DNA of 64,000 nt from Flavobacterium sp. xlx-214. GTDB lineage: Bacteria; Bacteroidota; Bacteroidia; Flavobacteriales; Flavobacteriaceae. The notes below the pieces were generated by a model. The model searched no databases and was not told the origin of the DNA. It saw nothing but the letters and a program-made list of their open reading frames with translations. Below, in pieces: positions 32,459 to 40,515 of this stretch. The stretch's first letter is position 1. Each line of letters starts with the position of its first letter. Made by a program: the position numbers and the translations under genes. The DNA lies in NCBI RefSeq assembly GCF_013874595.1, contig NZ_CP059431.1:2604001-2668000 (forward strand), in the 5' to 3' direction.

Positions 32459-32499
32459 TTTGGTCTACAATTAAAATCTTTCGTTCCTTAATTGTGATG

Positions 32500-32529
32500 C
32501 AAATATAGGAAGGTTTTCCGATTCTGCAA
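32500..32529 (-). promoter_or_regulatory. Promoter of tRNA-Ser/Tyr (TTG-N19-TATATTTG)
   Basis: TATATTTG on the minus strand (32500-32507) with TTG (CAA on plus, 32527-32529) 19 bp upstream. The 13 bases TGCAAATATAGGA are identical to those at the tRNA-Arg promoter. Confidence 0.75.
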
Positions 32530-32595
32530 GGCTTTACGTTGTTTTTTTTTTAATTATTTTCTAAGTAATTAAAAATCAATTAGAAAAAAAATAAA

Positions 32596-32976
32596 TTATT
32601 TTTTGGTAGGATAAACATCCTTAATGGTCACTTTTTCGCTAAAATTTATCATTTCAACTGTAATTGGTTCTTTTTTAGAGTTTTGTCCTTCTATTACATA
32701 AAGTTTTCCATTTCCTTCTTTTACATTGCTTTTATCAAAATCAACATCGCCATATGTTAAACACATTTTAACATCATTCATATTAATTAAAGCTTCATCA
32801 AATTTTATTTGCGCTTTGTCACTTATTGTTAATGGTTTGTTTCTTAAGTCTTTTAAAACTCTACAATTTGGTAAATAGCAAAACTGAGTATCTTTTGCAT
32901 CTAGGAAAATATAAACAAATAATCCTCCAATAAATAACCCTAATAAATAATATGCTAAGCGCTGTGAAAATTTCAT
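32596..32976 (-). CDS. DUF4258 domain-containing membrane-anchored protein
   Basis: 126 residues from ATG 32976; nine more codons are open upstream but fall inside the promoter. One N-terminal membrane helix (MKFSQRLAYYLLGLFIGGLF and the next few residues) anchors a small soluble domain with FCYLPNCRVLKDLRNKPLTI and VKMCLTYGDVDFDKSNV. I recognise it as the DUF4258 protein common in Flavobacteriaceae. The two cysteines of FCYLPNC are close enough to pair. The function is unknown. It has a clear TACTTTTG promoter and ends with no partner gene. Confidence 0.78.
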   Translation of the reverse strand: MKFSQRLAYYLLGLFIGGLFVYIFLDAKDTQFCYLPNCRVLKDLRNKPLTISDKAQIKFDEALINMNDVKMCLTYGDVDFDKSNVKEGNGKLYVIEGQNSKKEPITVEMINFSEKVTIKDVYPTKK

Positions 32977-32992
32977 ACAAAAATAATTTGTG

Positions 32993-33000
32993 CAAAAGTA
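32993..33000 (-). promoter_or_regulatory. -7 element (TACTTTTG) of the DUF4258 gene
   Basis: TACTTTTG on the minus strand, 17 bp before the chosen ATG; it decides against the longer start. Confidence 0.55.
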
Positions 33001-33023
33001 CAACTTATAATTTGTTCTATTAC

Positions 33024-34220
33024 TTATAGAATTATTAAATTAATATCTTTAAAATTCAATGAAAACCACTTGGCAATGGCTTCGTTCACTAAAATACCTT
33101 TGTACATATAAATGCCCGAACGTATTGTATTATCGTAATGAATAGCATCTTCAATGGTTCCGCTTTCGCTGATTTCTAAAAGATAGGGCGAAATAATATT
33201 GCTTATTGCTAGTGAGGCTGTTTTAGAATATTTTGCAGTAATATTGGGCACTCCATAATGTATTACATCAAATTTACTAATGACAGGATTTTCATGAGAG
33301 GTTACTTCTGAAGTTTCAAAACAACCACCATTATCAATACAAACGTCAATAATTACAGAACCTGGTTTCATACGTTGAACCATTTCTTCGCTTACTAATA
33401 TTGGTGATCTATTACATCCTTTTACAGCGCCAATTGCCACATCGCAACGCATTAATGCTTTAGTTAAAACGCGTTCTTGTATGGTTGATGTGAAAATTTG
33501 ATGATTTAACGATTTTTGTAATCGTTTTAATTTATGAATGTTATTATCAAAAACTTTTACGTTAACTCCCAATGCTAAGGCAGTACGCGCAGCAGATTCG
33601 CCAACCAAACCAGCACCTATTATAACAACTTCGGTTGGCGGTACGCCTGTAATATTTCCAAAAAGCAATCCTTTACCACCATTCATACTGCACATATAAT
33701 CGGTGGCAATTTGAATAGAAGCTATGCCCGCCATTTCACTAATTGCATTTAAAAAAGGATACGCACCATAACGATCTTTAATAAATTCATAGCATAAAGC
33801 GGTTATTTTTTTCTTTGCAATGGCTTCAAAATATTCCTTTTTTTGAGTTCTTAATTGTAAGGCCGAAAAAAGATATGTTCTTGGTTTAATTAACTTAATT
33901 TCTTCTAATGTAGGTGGTTCTACTTTTAAAATAATAGGACATCCAAATACCTTTTCTCTATCATTTGTAATGGTTGCACCAGCATTGCTATACTTTAAAT
34001 CGTTATAACTTGCTTCTTCACCAGCGCCAGCTTCAATTAAAACTTTATGACCAGCTTTTACAAGCATACTCACAGATTCTGGAGTTAAACAAATGCGTTT
34101 TTCCACTTTAAAATCTTCCTTAGGAATACCAATATATAATTGTCCGCGTTTTTTACGAACGTCTAATTTTTCTTCTTGAGGCATTAATTCCGATTTGGAA
34201 AAAGGGCTTGTTATATCCAT
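33024..34220 (-). CDS. ald: Alanine dehydrogenase
   Basis: 398 residues of the alanine dehydrogenase / pyridine nucleotide transhydrogenase alpha family. Alanine dehydrogenase interconverts L-alanine and pyruvate plus ammonia with NAD. The N-terminal IGIPKEDFKVEKRICLTPESV carries the substrate-binding lysine and arginine region, LVKAGHKVLIEAGAG follows, and the NAD site is VVIIGAGLVGESAARTALALG. A long Bacteroidota-type N-terminal extension of about 27 residues precedes the conserved start. It is the last of a porX-tsaE-ald transcript with 2 bp between it and tsaE. A transhydrogenase subunit is less likely because no beta partner is near. Confidence 0.9.
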   Translation of the reverse strand: MDITSPFSKSELMPQEEKLDVRKKRGQLYIGIPKEDFKVEKRICLTPESVSMLVKAGHKVLIEAGAGEEASYNDLKYSNAGATITNDREKVFGCPIILKVEPPTLEEIKLIKPRTYLFSALQLRTQKKEYFEAIAKKKITALCYEFIKDRYGAYPFLNAISEMAGIASIQIATDYMCSMNGGKGLLFGNITGVPPTEVVIIGAGLVGESAARTALALGVNVKVFDNNIHKLKRLQKSLNHQIFTSTIQERVLTKALMRCDVAIGAVKGCNRSPILVSEEMVQRMKPGSVIIDVCIDNGGCFETSEVTSHENPVISKFDVIHYGVPNITAKYSKTASLAISNIISPYLLEISESGTIEDAIHYDNTIRSGIYMYKGILVNEAIAKWFSLNFKDINLIIL

Positions 34221-34222
34221 AA

Positions 34223-34630
34223 TTAATCAAAATTTAATTCACGGGTGTTTTTATCTATTATATTGATTGAAATAGTATGAAAATTATCTGGTAAAATACT
34301 TTCAGCTTGATTGGGCCATTCAACAAAACACCAATTGTCATCATCAAAATATTCATCTAATCCCATATCATACGCTTCTTCATTATTTTTTAAACGATAT
34401 AAATCAAAGTGATAAATAGCTTCGTTATTATTTCCTAAATATTCATTTACAATTGAGAAAGTAGGACTATTAGCTACATCATTTACGCCTAAATTTTTCA
34501 CAATTGCTTTAATTAAAGTTGTTTTTCCGGCACCCATTGACGCGTTAAAAATCCACGTTTTATATTTGCTTGCTTTAATTAATTGTTTTGATACAGTATC
34601 TAAATCGTTTATAGAATAGGTACAATTCAT
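34223..34630 (-). CDS. tsaE: tRNA threonylcarbamoyladenosine biosynthesis ATPase TsaE
   Basis: 135-residue P-loop protein of the TsaE/YjeE family, which works with TsaB, TsaD and TsaC to make the t6A modification of tRNAs that read ANN codons. Walker A is MGAGKTTLIKAIV (about 31-43), followed by SPTFSIVNEYL and YHFDLYRLKNNEEAYDMGLDEYF with the conserved aspartate and glutamate, and CFVEWPNQAE. Length is as expected. It sits 1 bp after porX and 2 bp before ald, so the three genes form one transcript. Confidence 0.95.
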   Translation of the reverse strand: MNCTYSINDLDTVSKQLIKASKYKTWIFNASMGAGKTTLIKAIVKNLGVNDVANSPTFSIVNEYLGNNNEAIYHFDLYRLKNNEEAYDMGLDEYFDDDNWCFVEWPNQAESILPDNFHTISINIIDKNTRELNFD

Positions 34631-34631
34631 T

Positions 34632-36191
34632 TTATTTTTTTGGATTTAAGACTACAAATGGCACAATAATTTCTTCTAACGAAATACCTCCATGTTGATA
34701 GGTATTTTTAAAATAACTTACGTAATAATTGTAATTGTTAATATACGCCAAAAAATAATCACTTTTTGCAAAAATAAACGAACTACTAATATTTATAGCT
34801 GGTAACTGAATACGTTTAGGATCTTTTACAGCATATACATCTTTTGCTTCGTATGTTAATGATTTACCTGTTTTATATCTAAGATTTAAACTTGTGTTTT
34901 TATCACCAATAACTTGTGATGGATTTTTACAATTGATGGTACCATGATCTGTTGTGATAATTAATTTAAAACCAGCCGATTGTGCTTGTTGAATGATTTC
35001 AAATAAAGGCGAATTTCTAAACCAACTTTGAGTTAAAGATCGATATGCTTTATCTGTTGATGCTAGTTCTTTAATAACTTCCATCTCGGTTTTAGCATGA
35101 GAAATCATATCAACAAAATTATAAACCAAAGCAATTAATTTATTGTCTTTCATTGCTTTAAAGTTATCAGCAAACTTTTTACCGTCTTTTAAATTGGTAA
35201 TTTTATGATACTCGTGCTTTATATTCAAACGCAAACGTTTTAGTTGCTCTTCTAAAAACTCGGCTTCAAACATATTTTTACCTCCATCATCTACATCATT
35301 TTTCCAGTATTGAGGCAATTGTTTTTCCATTTGTAACGGCGTTAACCCAGAAAAAATAGCGTTTCTAGCATATTGTGTTGCTGTAGGAAGTATTGAATAG
35401 TAATAATCTTCTTTTTCTACTTTAAAATGATTGTTGATAATACCTTCAAATGCTTTCCATTGATCGTAACGTAAATTATCAATCACCACAAAAAGAACAT
35501 TTTCATCAGAACGTAATTCAGGAACTACTTTTCTAACAAAAAGCTTGTGCGAAAATAAAGGTGCAATTTCTTCATCATTGATCCATTCTTCGTAATTTTT
35601 TTCGACAAATTTGCCAAATTGAAAATTAGCTTCTTCTTTTTGTTTTTCTAGAATTTCCGTTAAATTTTGATCTTCAATATTTTCAAGTTGCATTTCCCAA
35701 AAAATTAATCTTTTGTAAAGATCTGCCCAATCTTGATGCGAATTTGCTTGCATCATATCCATGGCAATTTTTCGAAACTCTTTTTGATAATCTAAAGACG
35801 TTTTCTCTGAAACCAATCTAGAATGATCTAAATTCTTTTTTAAACTTAAAAGAATTTGATTCGGATTTACAGGTTTAATCAAATAATCGGCAATTTTAGA
35901 ACCAATTGCTTCATCCATAATATATTCCTCTTCACTTTTGGTAATCATTATTATAGGAGTAGTCGATTTTTTTTCTTTAAGCTCTTGTAAAGTTTCTAAA
36001 CCAGTAATACCCGGCATGTTTTCATCTAAGAAAACTACATCAAAATTATCTTCATCAAACAAATCAATAGCATCCTGGCCGTTTGTTGCCGTGGTTACTA
36101 TATATCCCTTTTTCTCTAAAAATAAGATGTGTGGTTTTAATAGGTCAATTTCATCATCAACCCATAATATTTTAATTTCGTTTACATTCAT
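34632..36191 (-). CDS. porX: PorX: response regulator fused to alkaline-phosphatase-like domain (T9SS regulator)
   Basis: 519 residues. A receiver domain (about 5-122) has the acidic pair D12/D13 in LWVDDEIDLLKP, phosphorylated D56 in FDVVFLDENMPG and the lysine in DYLIKPVNP. A linker (about 125-210) is followed by an alkaline-phosphatase-superfamily (PglZ-like) domain with LFVVIDNLRYDQWKAFEG, LPTATQYARNAIFSG and KLIITTDHGTINCKNP. In other Bacteroidota PorX works with the PorY kinase and an ECF sigma factor to control type IX secretion genes, and its phosphatase domain binds zinc. The porX-tsaE-ald order is familiar from Flavobacteriaceae. PorY is not in this window. Confidence 0.94.
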   Translation of the reverse strand: MNVNEIKILWVDDEIDLLKPHILFLEKKGYIVTTATNGQDAIDLFDEDNFDVVFLDENMPGITGLETLQELKEKKSTTPIIMITKSEEEYIMDEAIGSKIADYLIKPVNPNQILLSLKKNLDHSRLVSEKTSLDYQKEFRKIAMDMMQANSHQDWADLYKRLIFWEMQLENIEDQNLTEILEKQKEEANFQFGKFVEKNYEEWINDEEIAPLFSHKLFVRKVVPELRSDENVLFVVIDNLRYDQWKAFEGIINNHFKVEKEDYYYSILPTATQYARNAIFSGLTPLQMEKQLPQYWKNDVDDGGKNMFEAEFLEEQLKRLRLNIKHEYHKITNLKDGKKFADNFKAMKDNKLIALVYNFVDMISHAKTEMEVIKELASTDKAYRSLTQSWFRNSPLFEIIQQAQSAGFKLIITTDHGTINCKNPSQVIGDKNTSLNLRYKTGKSLTYEAKDVYAVKDPKRIQLPAINISSSFIFAKSDYFLAYINNYNYYVSYFKNTYQHGGISLEEIIVPFVVLNPKK

Positions 36192-36355
36192 AATTATATG
36201 CTTAAAAATAAAAGCCTGTTAAAGTTAAAAAAATAATACATTAAATTCACTAAATAATTAGAGAATTGCAGTGTAATTTTAAGGCAAAAATGATGCAAAA
36301 AATTATGTTTTAAGAATATTTTGGCTATAAATTTTATTAATAAAATGTTTCATGA

Positions 36356-36363
36356 TAACTTTG
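36356..36363 (+). promoter_or_regulatory. -7 element (TAACTTTG) of the glycosyltransferase gene
   Basis: TAACTTTG 23 bp before the ATG; no well-spaced TTG. Confidence 0.5.
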
Positions 36364-36386
36364 TTAAGTAATTTATCTCTTATTAA

Positions 36387-37382
36387 ATGTATTATTCGTT
36401 TGTAATACCGGTGTACAACAGACCCGATGAAATTGATGAACTTTTAGAAAGTTTGGTACATCAACAATATAAAAATGAGTTTGAAATAGTGGTTGTTGAA
36501 GATGGTTCTACTGTAAAATGCGATGCTATTGTAGCTAAGTATCAAGCTGTTTTAAATATTTCTTACTATTATAAATCGAATTCTGGTCCAGGCGATTCTC
36601 GCAATTTTGGAATGAGGGTAGCTAAAGGTTCGTATTTCATTATTTTAGATTCTGATTGTATTATTCCTGCAAACTATTTAAACGAAGTTGATGCTTATTT
36701 AAGTAAGAATTTTGTTGATTGTTTTGGAGGACCAGATGCTGCACATGAATCTTTTTCTGATGTTCAAAAGGCTATTAATCAAAGCATGACGTCTTTTTTA
36801 ACTACTGGAGGTATAAGAGGTGGAAGTGAGAAATTGGGAAAATTTCAGCCAAGAAGTTTTAATATGGGAATCTCTAAAACTGCTTTTGAAGCATCTAATG
36901 GTTTTGGAAAAATTCATCCAGGCGAAGATCCTGATTTATCAATTAGGTTATGGAATCTTGGTTTTAAAACAGCGTTAATACCAAATGCATATGTTTTCCA
37001 CAAACGAAGAATAGATTGGGAAAAATTCTACAAACAAGTCAACAAGTTTGGAAAAGCACGCCCTATTTTAAATCAAAGATATCCGCAATACGCAAAAATT
37101 ACATTTTGGTTTCCATCTGTTTTTATCTTAGGACTTATTGCTTCAATATTACTTCTCTTAATTAACTTTAAATATTTTATTGGCTGTTATATTTTGTATT
37201 TTTTGATATTATTTGTAGAAAGTTTTATCAAAACTAAAAATATAAAAATTGCATTTTTAACGATAATTGCAACTTTTATTCAGTTTTATGGATATGGGGC
37301 AGGGTTTTTGTATAGTTATTTTTTGCTAAATATTAAAAAAGAAAAAGCCGAAACGGCTTTACCTGAAATGTTTTTTAAGTAA
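36387..37382 (+). CDS. Family 2 glycosyltransferase with C-terminal membrane helices
   Basis: 331 residues. A GT-A fold at the N-terminus: SFVIPVYNRPDEIDELLESL, EIVVVEDGST, the sugar-nucleotide metal motif ILDSDCIIPANYL, and HPGEDPDLSIRLWNLGFKT as the ED acceptor-side motif. Two or three C-terminal helices (about 233-255 and 258-310, FWFPSVFILGLIASILLLLI) anchor it in the inner membrane. It overlaps coaE by 1 bp. The acceptor, probably a lipid or surface polysaccharide, is unknown. Confidence 0.87.
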   Translation: MYYSFVIPVYNRPDEIDELLESLVHQQYKNEFEIVVVEDGSTVKCDAIVAKYQAVLNISYYYKSNSGPGDSRNFGMRVAKGSYFIILDSDCIIPANYLNEVDAYLSKNFVDCFGGPDAAHESFSDVQKAINQSMTSFLTTGGIRGGSEKLGKFQPRSFNMGISKTAFEASNGFGKIHPGEDPDLSIRLWNLGFKTALIPNAYVFHKRRIDWEKFYKQVNKFGKARPILNQRYPQYAKITFWFPSVFILGLIASILLLLINFKYFIGCYILYFLILFVESFIKTKNIKIAFLTIIATFIQFYGYGAGFLYSYFLLNIKKEKAETALPEMFFK

Positions 37383-37969
37383 TGACAAAGATTATCGGTT
37401 TAACAGGTGGTATAGGCAGTGGTAAAACTACCATAACGCGCTATATTGAAACAAAAGGAATACCTGTTTATATTGCAGATGATGCTGGAAAGAGGGTTAT
37501 GGAACATCAGGAAATTATTGATAAGGTTAATGCCCTTTTTAATAATGAAGTTCTTTTAGCAAATGGATTGCTTGATCGAAAAAAAATTGCAAGTATTGTT
37601 TTCAACAATTCAGAAAAGTTAGCACAATTAAACAATATTGTACACCCAGCAGTTGCTTTAGACTTTGAAGATTTTAAAGAAAATAATAAAAAAGCTGCAA
37701 TAATTGTAAAGGAAAGTGCTGTTTTGTTTGAATCAAACGCTTACAAGTCTTGTGATTTTACTATTTTAATAACAGCTCCAGAAGATATTAGAATTCAGAG
37801 AGTTATCAAAAGAGATGGTGTTTCAAAAGAAGAAGTTTTAAACAGAATTAAAAATCAAATGAGCGAAGAGGAAAAAGAACTCAAAGCAAACTTTGTAGTG
37901 CAAAATATCGAATTAAATAATGCATTTTTACAGATTGACAGCATTTTAGATAAAATTTTAATTCAATAA
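37382..37969 (+). CDS. coaE: Dephospho-CoA kinase CoaE
   Basis: 195-residue P-loop kinase that adds the 3'-phosphate in the last step of coenzyme A synthesis. Walker A is IIGLTGGIGSGKTTITRYI at the N-terminus; YIADDAGKRVME, HPAVALDFEDF and the conserved KESAVLFESN follow, with DFTILITAPEDIRIQRVIKRDG forming the lid region. Length is normal. It starts on the last base of the glycosyltransferase stop (TAATG), so the two are coupled. The sensor kinase gene downstream has its own promoter. Confidence 0.95.
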   Translation: MTKIIGLTGGIGSGKTTITRYIETKGIPVYIADDAGKRVMEHQEIIDKVNALFNNEVLLANGLLDRKKIASIVFNNSEKLAQLNNIVHPAVALDFEDFKENNKKAAIIVKESAVLFESNAYKSCDFTILITAPEDIRIQRVIKRDGVSKEEVLNRIKNQMSEEEKELKANFVVQNIELNNAFLQIDSILDKILIQ

Positions 37970-38020
37970 CTCTATTGTTAACTTTAGGTTAAATGAGTAT
38001 ATTATTAATTGTTAAAATGT

Positions 38021-38028
38021 TAAATTTG
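38021..38028 (+). promoter_or_regulatory. -7 element (TAAATTTG) of the two-component system
   Basis: TAAATTTG 17 bp before the kinase ATG; no well-spaced TTG. Confidence 0.5.
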
Positions 38029-38045
38029 AATGTATTTTAAAAGTA

Positions 38046-39665
38046 ATGAATAGATATAGATTTCAGTTTTTGGTTGTTTTAATGAGTATGGCTTTATTAG
38101 GAATTATTTTAATTCAGCTGTATTGGATTAGCACAACATATGAAAATAAAGACATTCAATTTCAGCATTTAGTTAGTCAAACCATAGGAAAAGTTGCTGA
38201 CAAAGTAAAGGAAAAAGAAAGATATGATTTTCAGAAAAAACTATTAGATTATAGAAATAAAACAGGTAAAGTGCCTGATAAAACAGAAGTTAGGAAAATT
38301 TTTCATACAGAAAAAAACACCGAAACAAATGAAGAAATTGTTTATACCAATATCATTTCTGTTGAAAATTTAAACGATGCTATTTTAGGTTCTGCCTTAA
38401 TTGATAGCGCTAGTGGCAAAAAGAAAGATTACAAAAATTACGTAAGTAAAAGAAAAACAGAAATTTTTCGCGGAAAAAGTGAATCAATTGATGGTTTAGG
38501 AAACGATATCCACAGATCTTTAAATAAAGACACACAGCCTGATGAAGTTATTGTTAAAGAAGGTGATGTTGTTGATTTAAATAGAATGGTACTTGATTAT
38601 ACCTATAATGATGTTGTTTCAACTTATGCCATTGAAGAACGCTTAAATGTTAAGAATTTAAGTTCATTGATAAAACAAGAATTAGCTCATAATAAATTAG
38701 ATACTAATTTTGAATTTGCGGTTTTTAATAATGGTTTAGCAACATCTATAAAATCAGGAAACTTTGTTTTCAAAGAAAACAACACGTATTCAATTCCTAT
38801 TTTAACCGATATTGAAAATCATTCAAAATACCAGCTGTATATCAGTTTTCCTCAAAAACAAAAGTTTTTAGCATCAGATTTATTGCCTTTTATTTTAATT
38901 TCTCTTTTGTTTACAATTGTCATCATTGCAGCGTATTACAGTGCAATTCGTCAATTAATTACGCAAAGACAAATTTCAGAAATTAAGAACGATTTTATCA
39001 ATAATATGACTCATGAGTTTAAAACACCTATTGCTACTATTAACCTAGCTTTAGATGCCATTAAAAACCCTAAAATTATTGATGATAATGAAAAGGTAAT
39101 GCGTTATGTACAAATGATTCGTGAAGAAAATAAAAGAATGCATGCGCAAATTGAAAATATTCTTAGAATATCAAAATTAGAAAAGAAAGAATTAGATATT
39201 CCGAAAGAAAAAATTGAATTGACAGAGATTTTAGAAGTAGCCATTGATCATATTTCTTTATTAATTGAGGATCGTGAAGGTACTTTAACCACAAATTTAA
39301 ATGCTCAACGCGATACTGTTTTAATCAACCCAACACATTTTACAAGTGTTTTTGTGAATATTTTAGACAATGCAATTAAATATTCGCCTAATGCGCCTGT
39401 AATAAACATAACTACAGAGAATATTAAAGATTTTATTGTGGTTAGAATTAAAGATCAAGGTGCTGGTATGAGCAAAACAGCAACCAAGAAAATATTTGAC
39501 AAGTTTTACAGAGAACATACTGGCGATGTGCACAATGTAAAAGGTCACGGTTTAGGTTTGGCTTATGTAAAACAAATAGTTGATGACCATAATGGTCAAG
39601 TATATGTAGAAAGTGAAAAAGGTAAAGGCAGTACCTTCATAGTAAAATTGCCACTAATTAATTAA
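38046..39665 (+). CDS. Membrane sensor histidine kinase (HisKA/HATPase)
   Basis: 539 residues: transmembrane helix at 9-29, a long periplasmic domain (about 30-278), second helix at 279-298, then a HisKA dimerisation region with phosphorylated H323 in NNMTHEFKTPIATINLAL and an HATPase domain carrying NILDNAIKYSP (N box), VRIKDQGAGMSK (G1) and GHGLGLAYVKQIV (G2). There is no HAMP domain. It pairs with the response regulator 28 bp downstream, and the arrangement resembles RprX-RprY of Bacteroidetes. The signal is not known; the periplasmic domain has no family I recognise. Confidence 0.92.
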   Translation: MNRYRFQFLVVLMSMALLGIILIQLYWISTTYENKDIQFQHLVSQTIGKVADKVKEKERYDFQKKLLDYRNKTGKVPDKTEVRKIFHTEKNTETNEEIVYTNIISVENLNDAILGSALIDSASGKKKDYKNYVSKRKTEIFRGKSESIDGLGNDIHRSLNKDTQPDEVIVKEGDVVDLNRMVLDYTYNDVVSTYAIEERLNVKNLSSLIKQELAHNKLDTNFEFAVFNNGLATSIKSGNFVFKENNTYSIPILTDIENHSKYQLYISFPQKQKFLASDLLPFILISLLFTIVIIAAYYSAIRQLITQRQISEIKNDFINNMTHEFKTPIATINLALDAIKNPKIIDDNEKVMRYVQMIREENKRMHAQIENILRISKLEKKELDIPKEKIELTEILEVAIDHISLLIEDREGTLTTNLNAQRDTVLINPTHFTSVFVNILDNAIKYSPNAPVINITTENIKDFIVVRIKDQGAGMSKTATKKIFDKFYREHTGDVHNVKGHGLGLAYVKQIVDDHNGQVYVESEKGKGSTFIVKLPLIN

Positions 39666-39693
39666 AAAGTAACAAACAACAAATAGGTAAACA

Positions 39694-40401
39694 ATGGAAG
39701 TAAGTAACAAAAAAATCTTATTAGTAGAGGATGATCCAAATTTCGGATCTATTTTAAAAGATTATTTAGTGATGAATGATTTCGATGTAACTTTAGCCAA
39801 AAATGGTATGGAAGGTTTCGAAAAATTCAAAAAAGACACATATGATTTGTGTATTTTAGATGTAATGATGCCTTATAAAGACGGATTTACTTTAGCACGT
39901 GAGATTAGAGATAAAAATAAAGAAATTCCTATTATTTTCCTTACAGCTAAAACAATGAAAGAAGATGTTTTAAAAGGATATAAAGTAGGTGCGGATGATT
40001 ATTTAAATAAACCTTTTGACTCAGAAGTTTTATTAATGAAAATCAAAGCAATCATGCTTCGTAAATCATCTGAAGTAAAAGCTGAAAATACAAAGTTTGA
40101 ATTTGAAATAGGTAGATTTCATTTAAATTCAAAATTACGTTTCTTAACTTTTGAGAATGATGAGCCAATTAAATTATCTCCAAAAGAAAACGAGCTTTTA
40201 AAAATGTTAGCTTTATATGAAAATGATTTAATGCCACGTGAAGTTGCCTTAACAAAAATTTGGAGAGATGATAATTATTTCACATCTCGTAGTATGGATG
40301 TGTACATTGCTAAACTTAGAAAATATCTAAAATCTGATGAGAATGTTGAAATTTTAAATATTCACGGTGAAGGGTTTAGATTAGTAGTTAAAAATAAATA
40401 G
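39694..40401 (+). CDS. OmpR-family response regulator
   Basis: 235 residues: receiver domain (acidic pair in LLVEDDPNFGSIL, phosphorylated D56 in DLCILDVMMPYKDGF, switch threonine and lysine in IIFLTAKT and DYLNKPFD) and a C-terminal winged-helix DNA-binding domain (PIKLSPKENELLKMLA, SRSMDVYIAKLRKYLK, ILNIHGEGFRL). It is the partner of the upstream kinase and is similar in layout to RprY of Bacteroidetes. Its targets are not visible here. A terminator follows. Confidence 0.93.
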   Translation: MEVSNKKILLVEDDPNFGSILKDYLVMNDFDVTLAKNGMEGFEKFKKDTYDLCILDVMMPYKDGFTLAREIRDKNKEIPIIFLTAKTMKEDVLKGYKVGADDYLNKPFDSEVLLMKIKAIMLRKSSEVKAENTKFEFEIGRFHLNSKLRFLTFENDEPIKLSPKENELLKMLALYENDLMPREVALTKIWRDDNYFTSRSMDVYIAKLRKYLKSDENVEILNIHGEGFRLVVKNK

Positions 40402-40454
40402 CCACACTATCCCTAAAAAGAAAGTGGAGTAACATTCTAAATTACATAAATTAT

Positions 40455-40486
40455 AAAAAGGAAGGGAATTTACTCTTCCTTTTTTA
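40455..40486 (+). terminator. Terminator of the two-component operon
   Basis: AAAAAGGAAG/CTTCCTTTTT hairpin with a T run; the flanking A run also lets it work for the convergent FUSC gene. Confidence 0.8.
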
Positions 40487-40515
40487 GCTATAAAATCTAT
40501 TTCAACACTTTAAAA

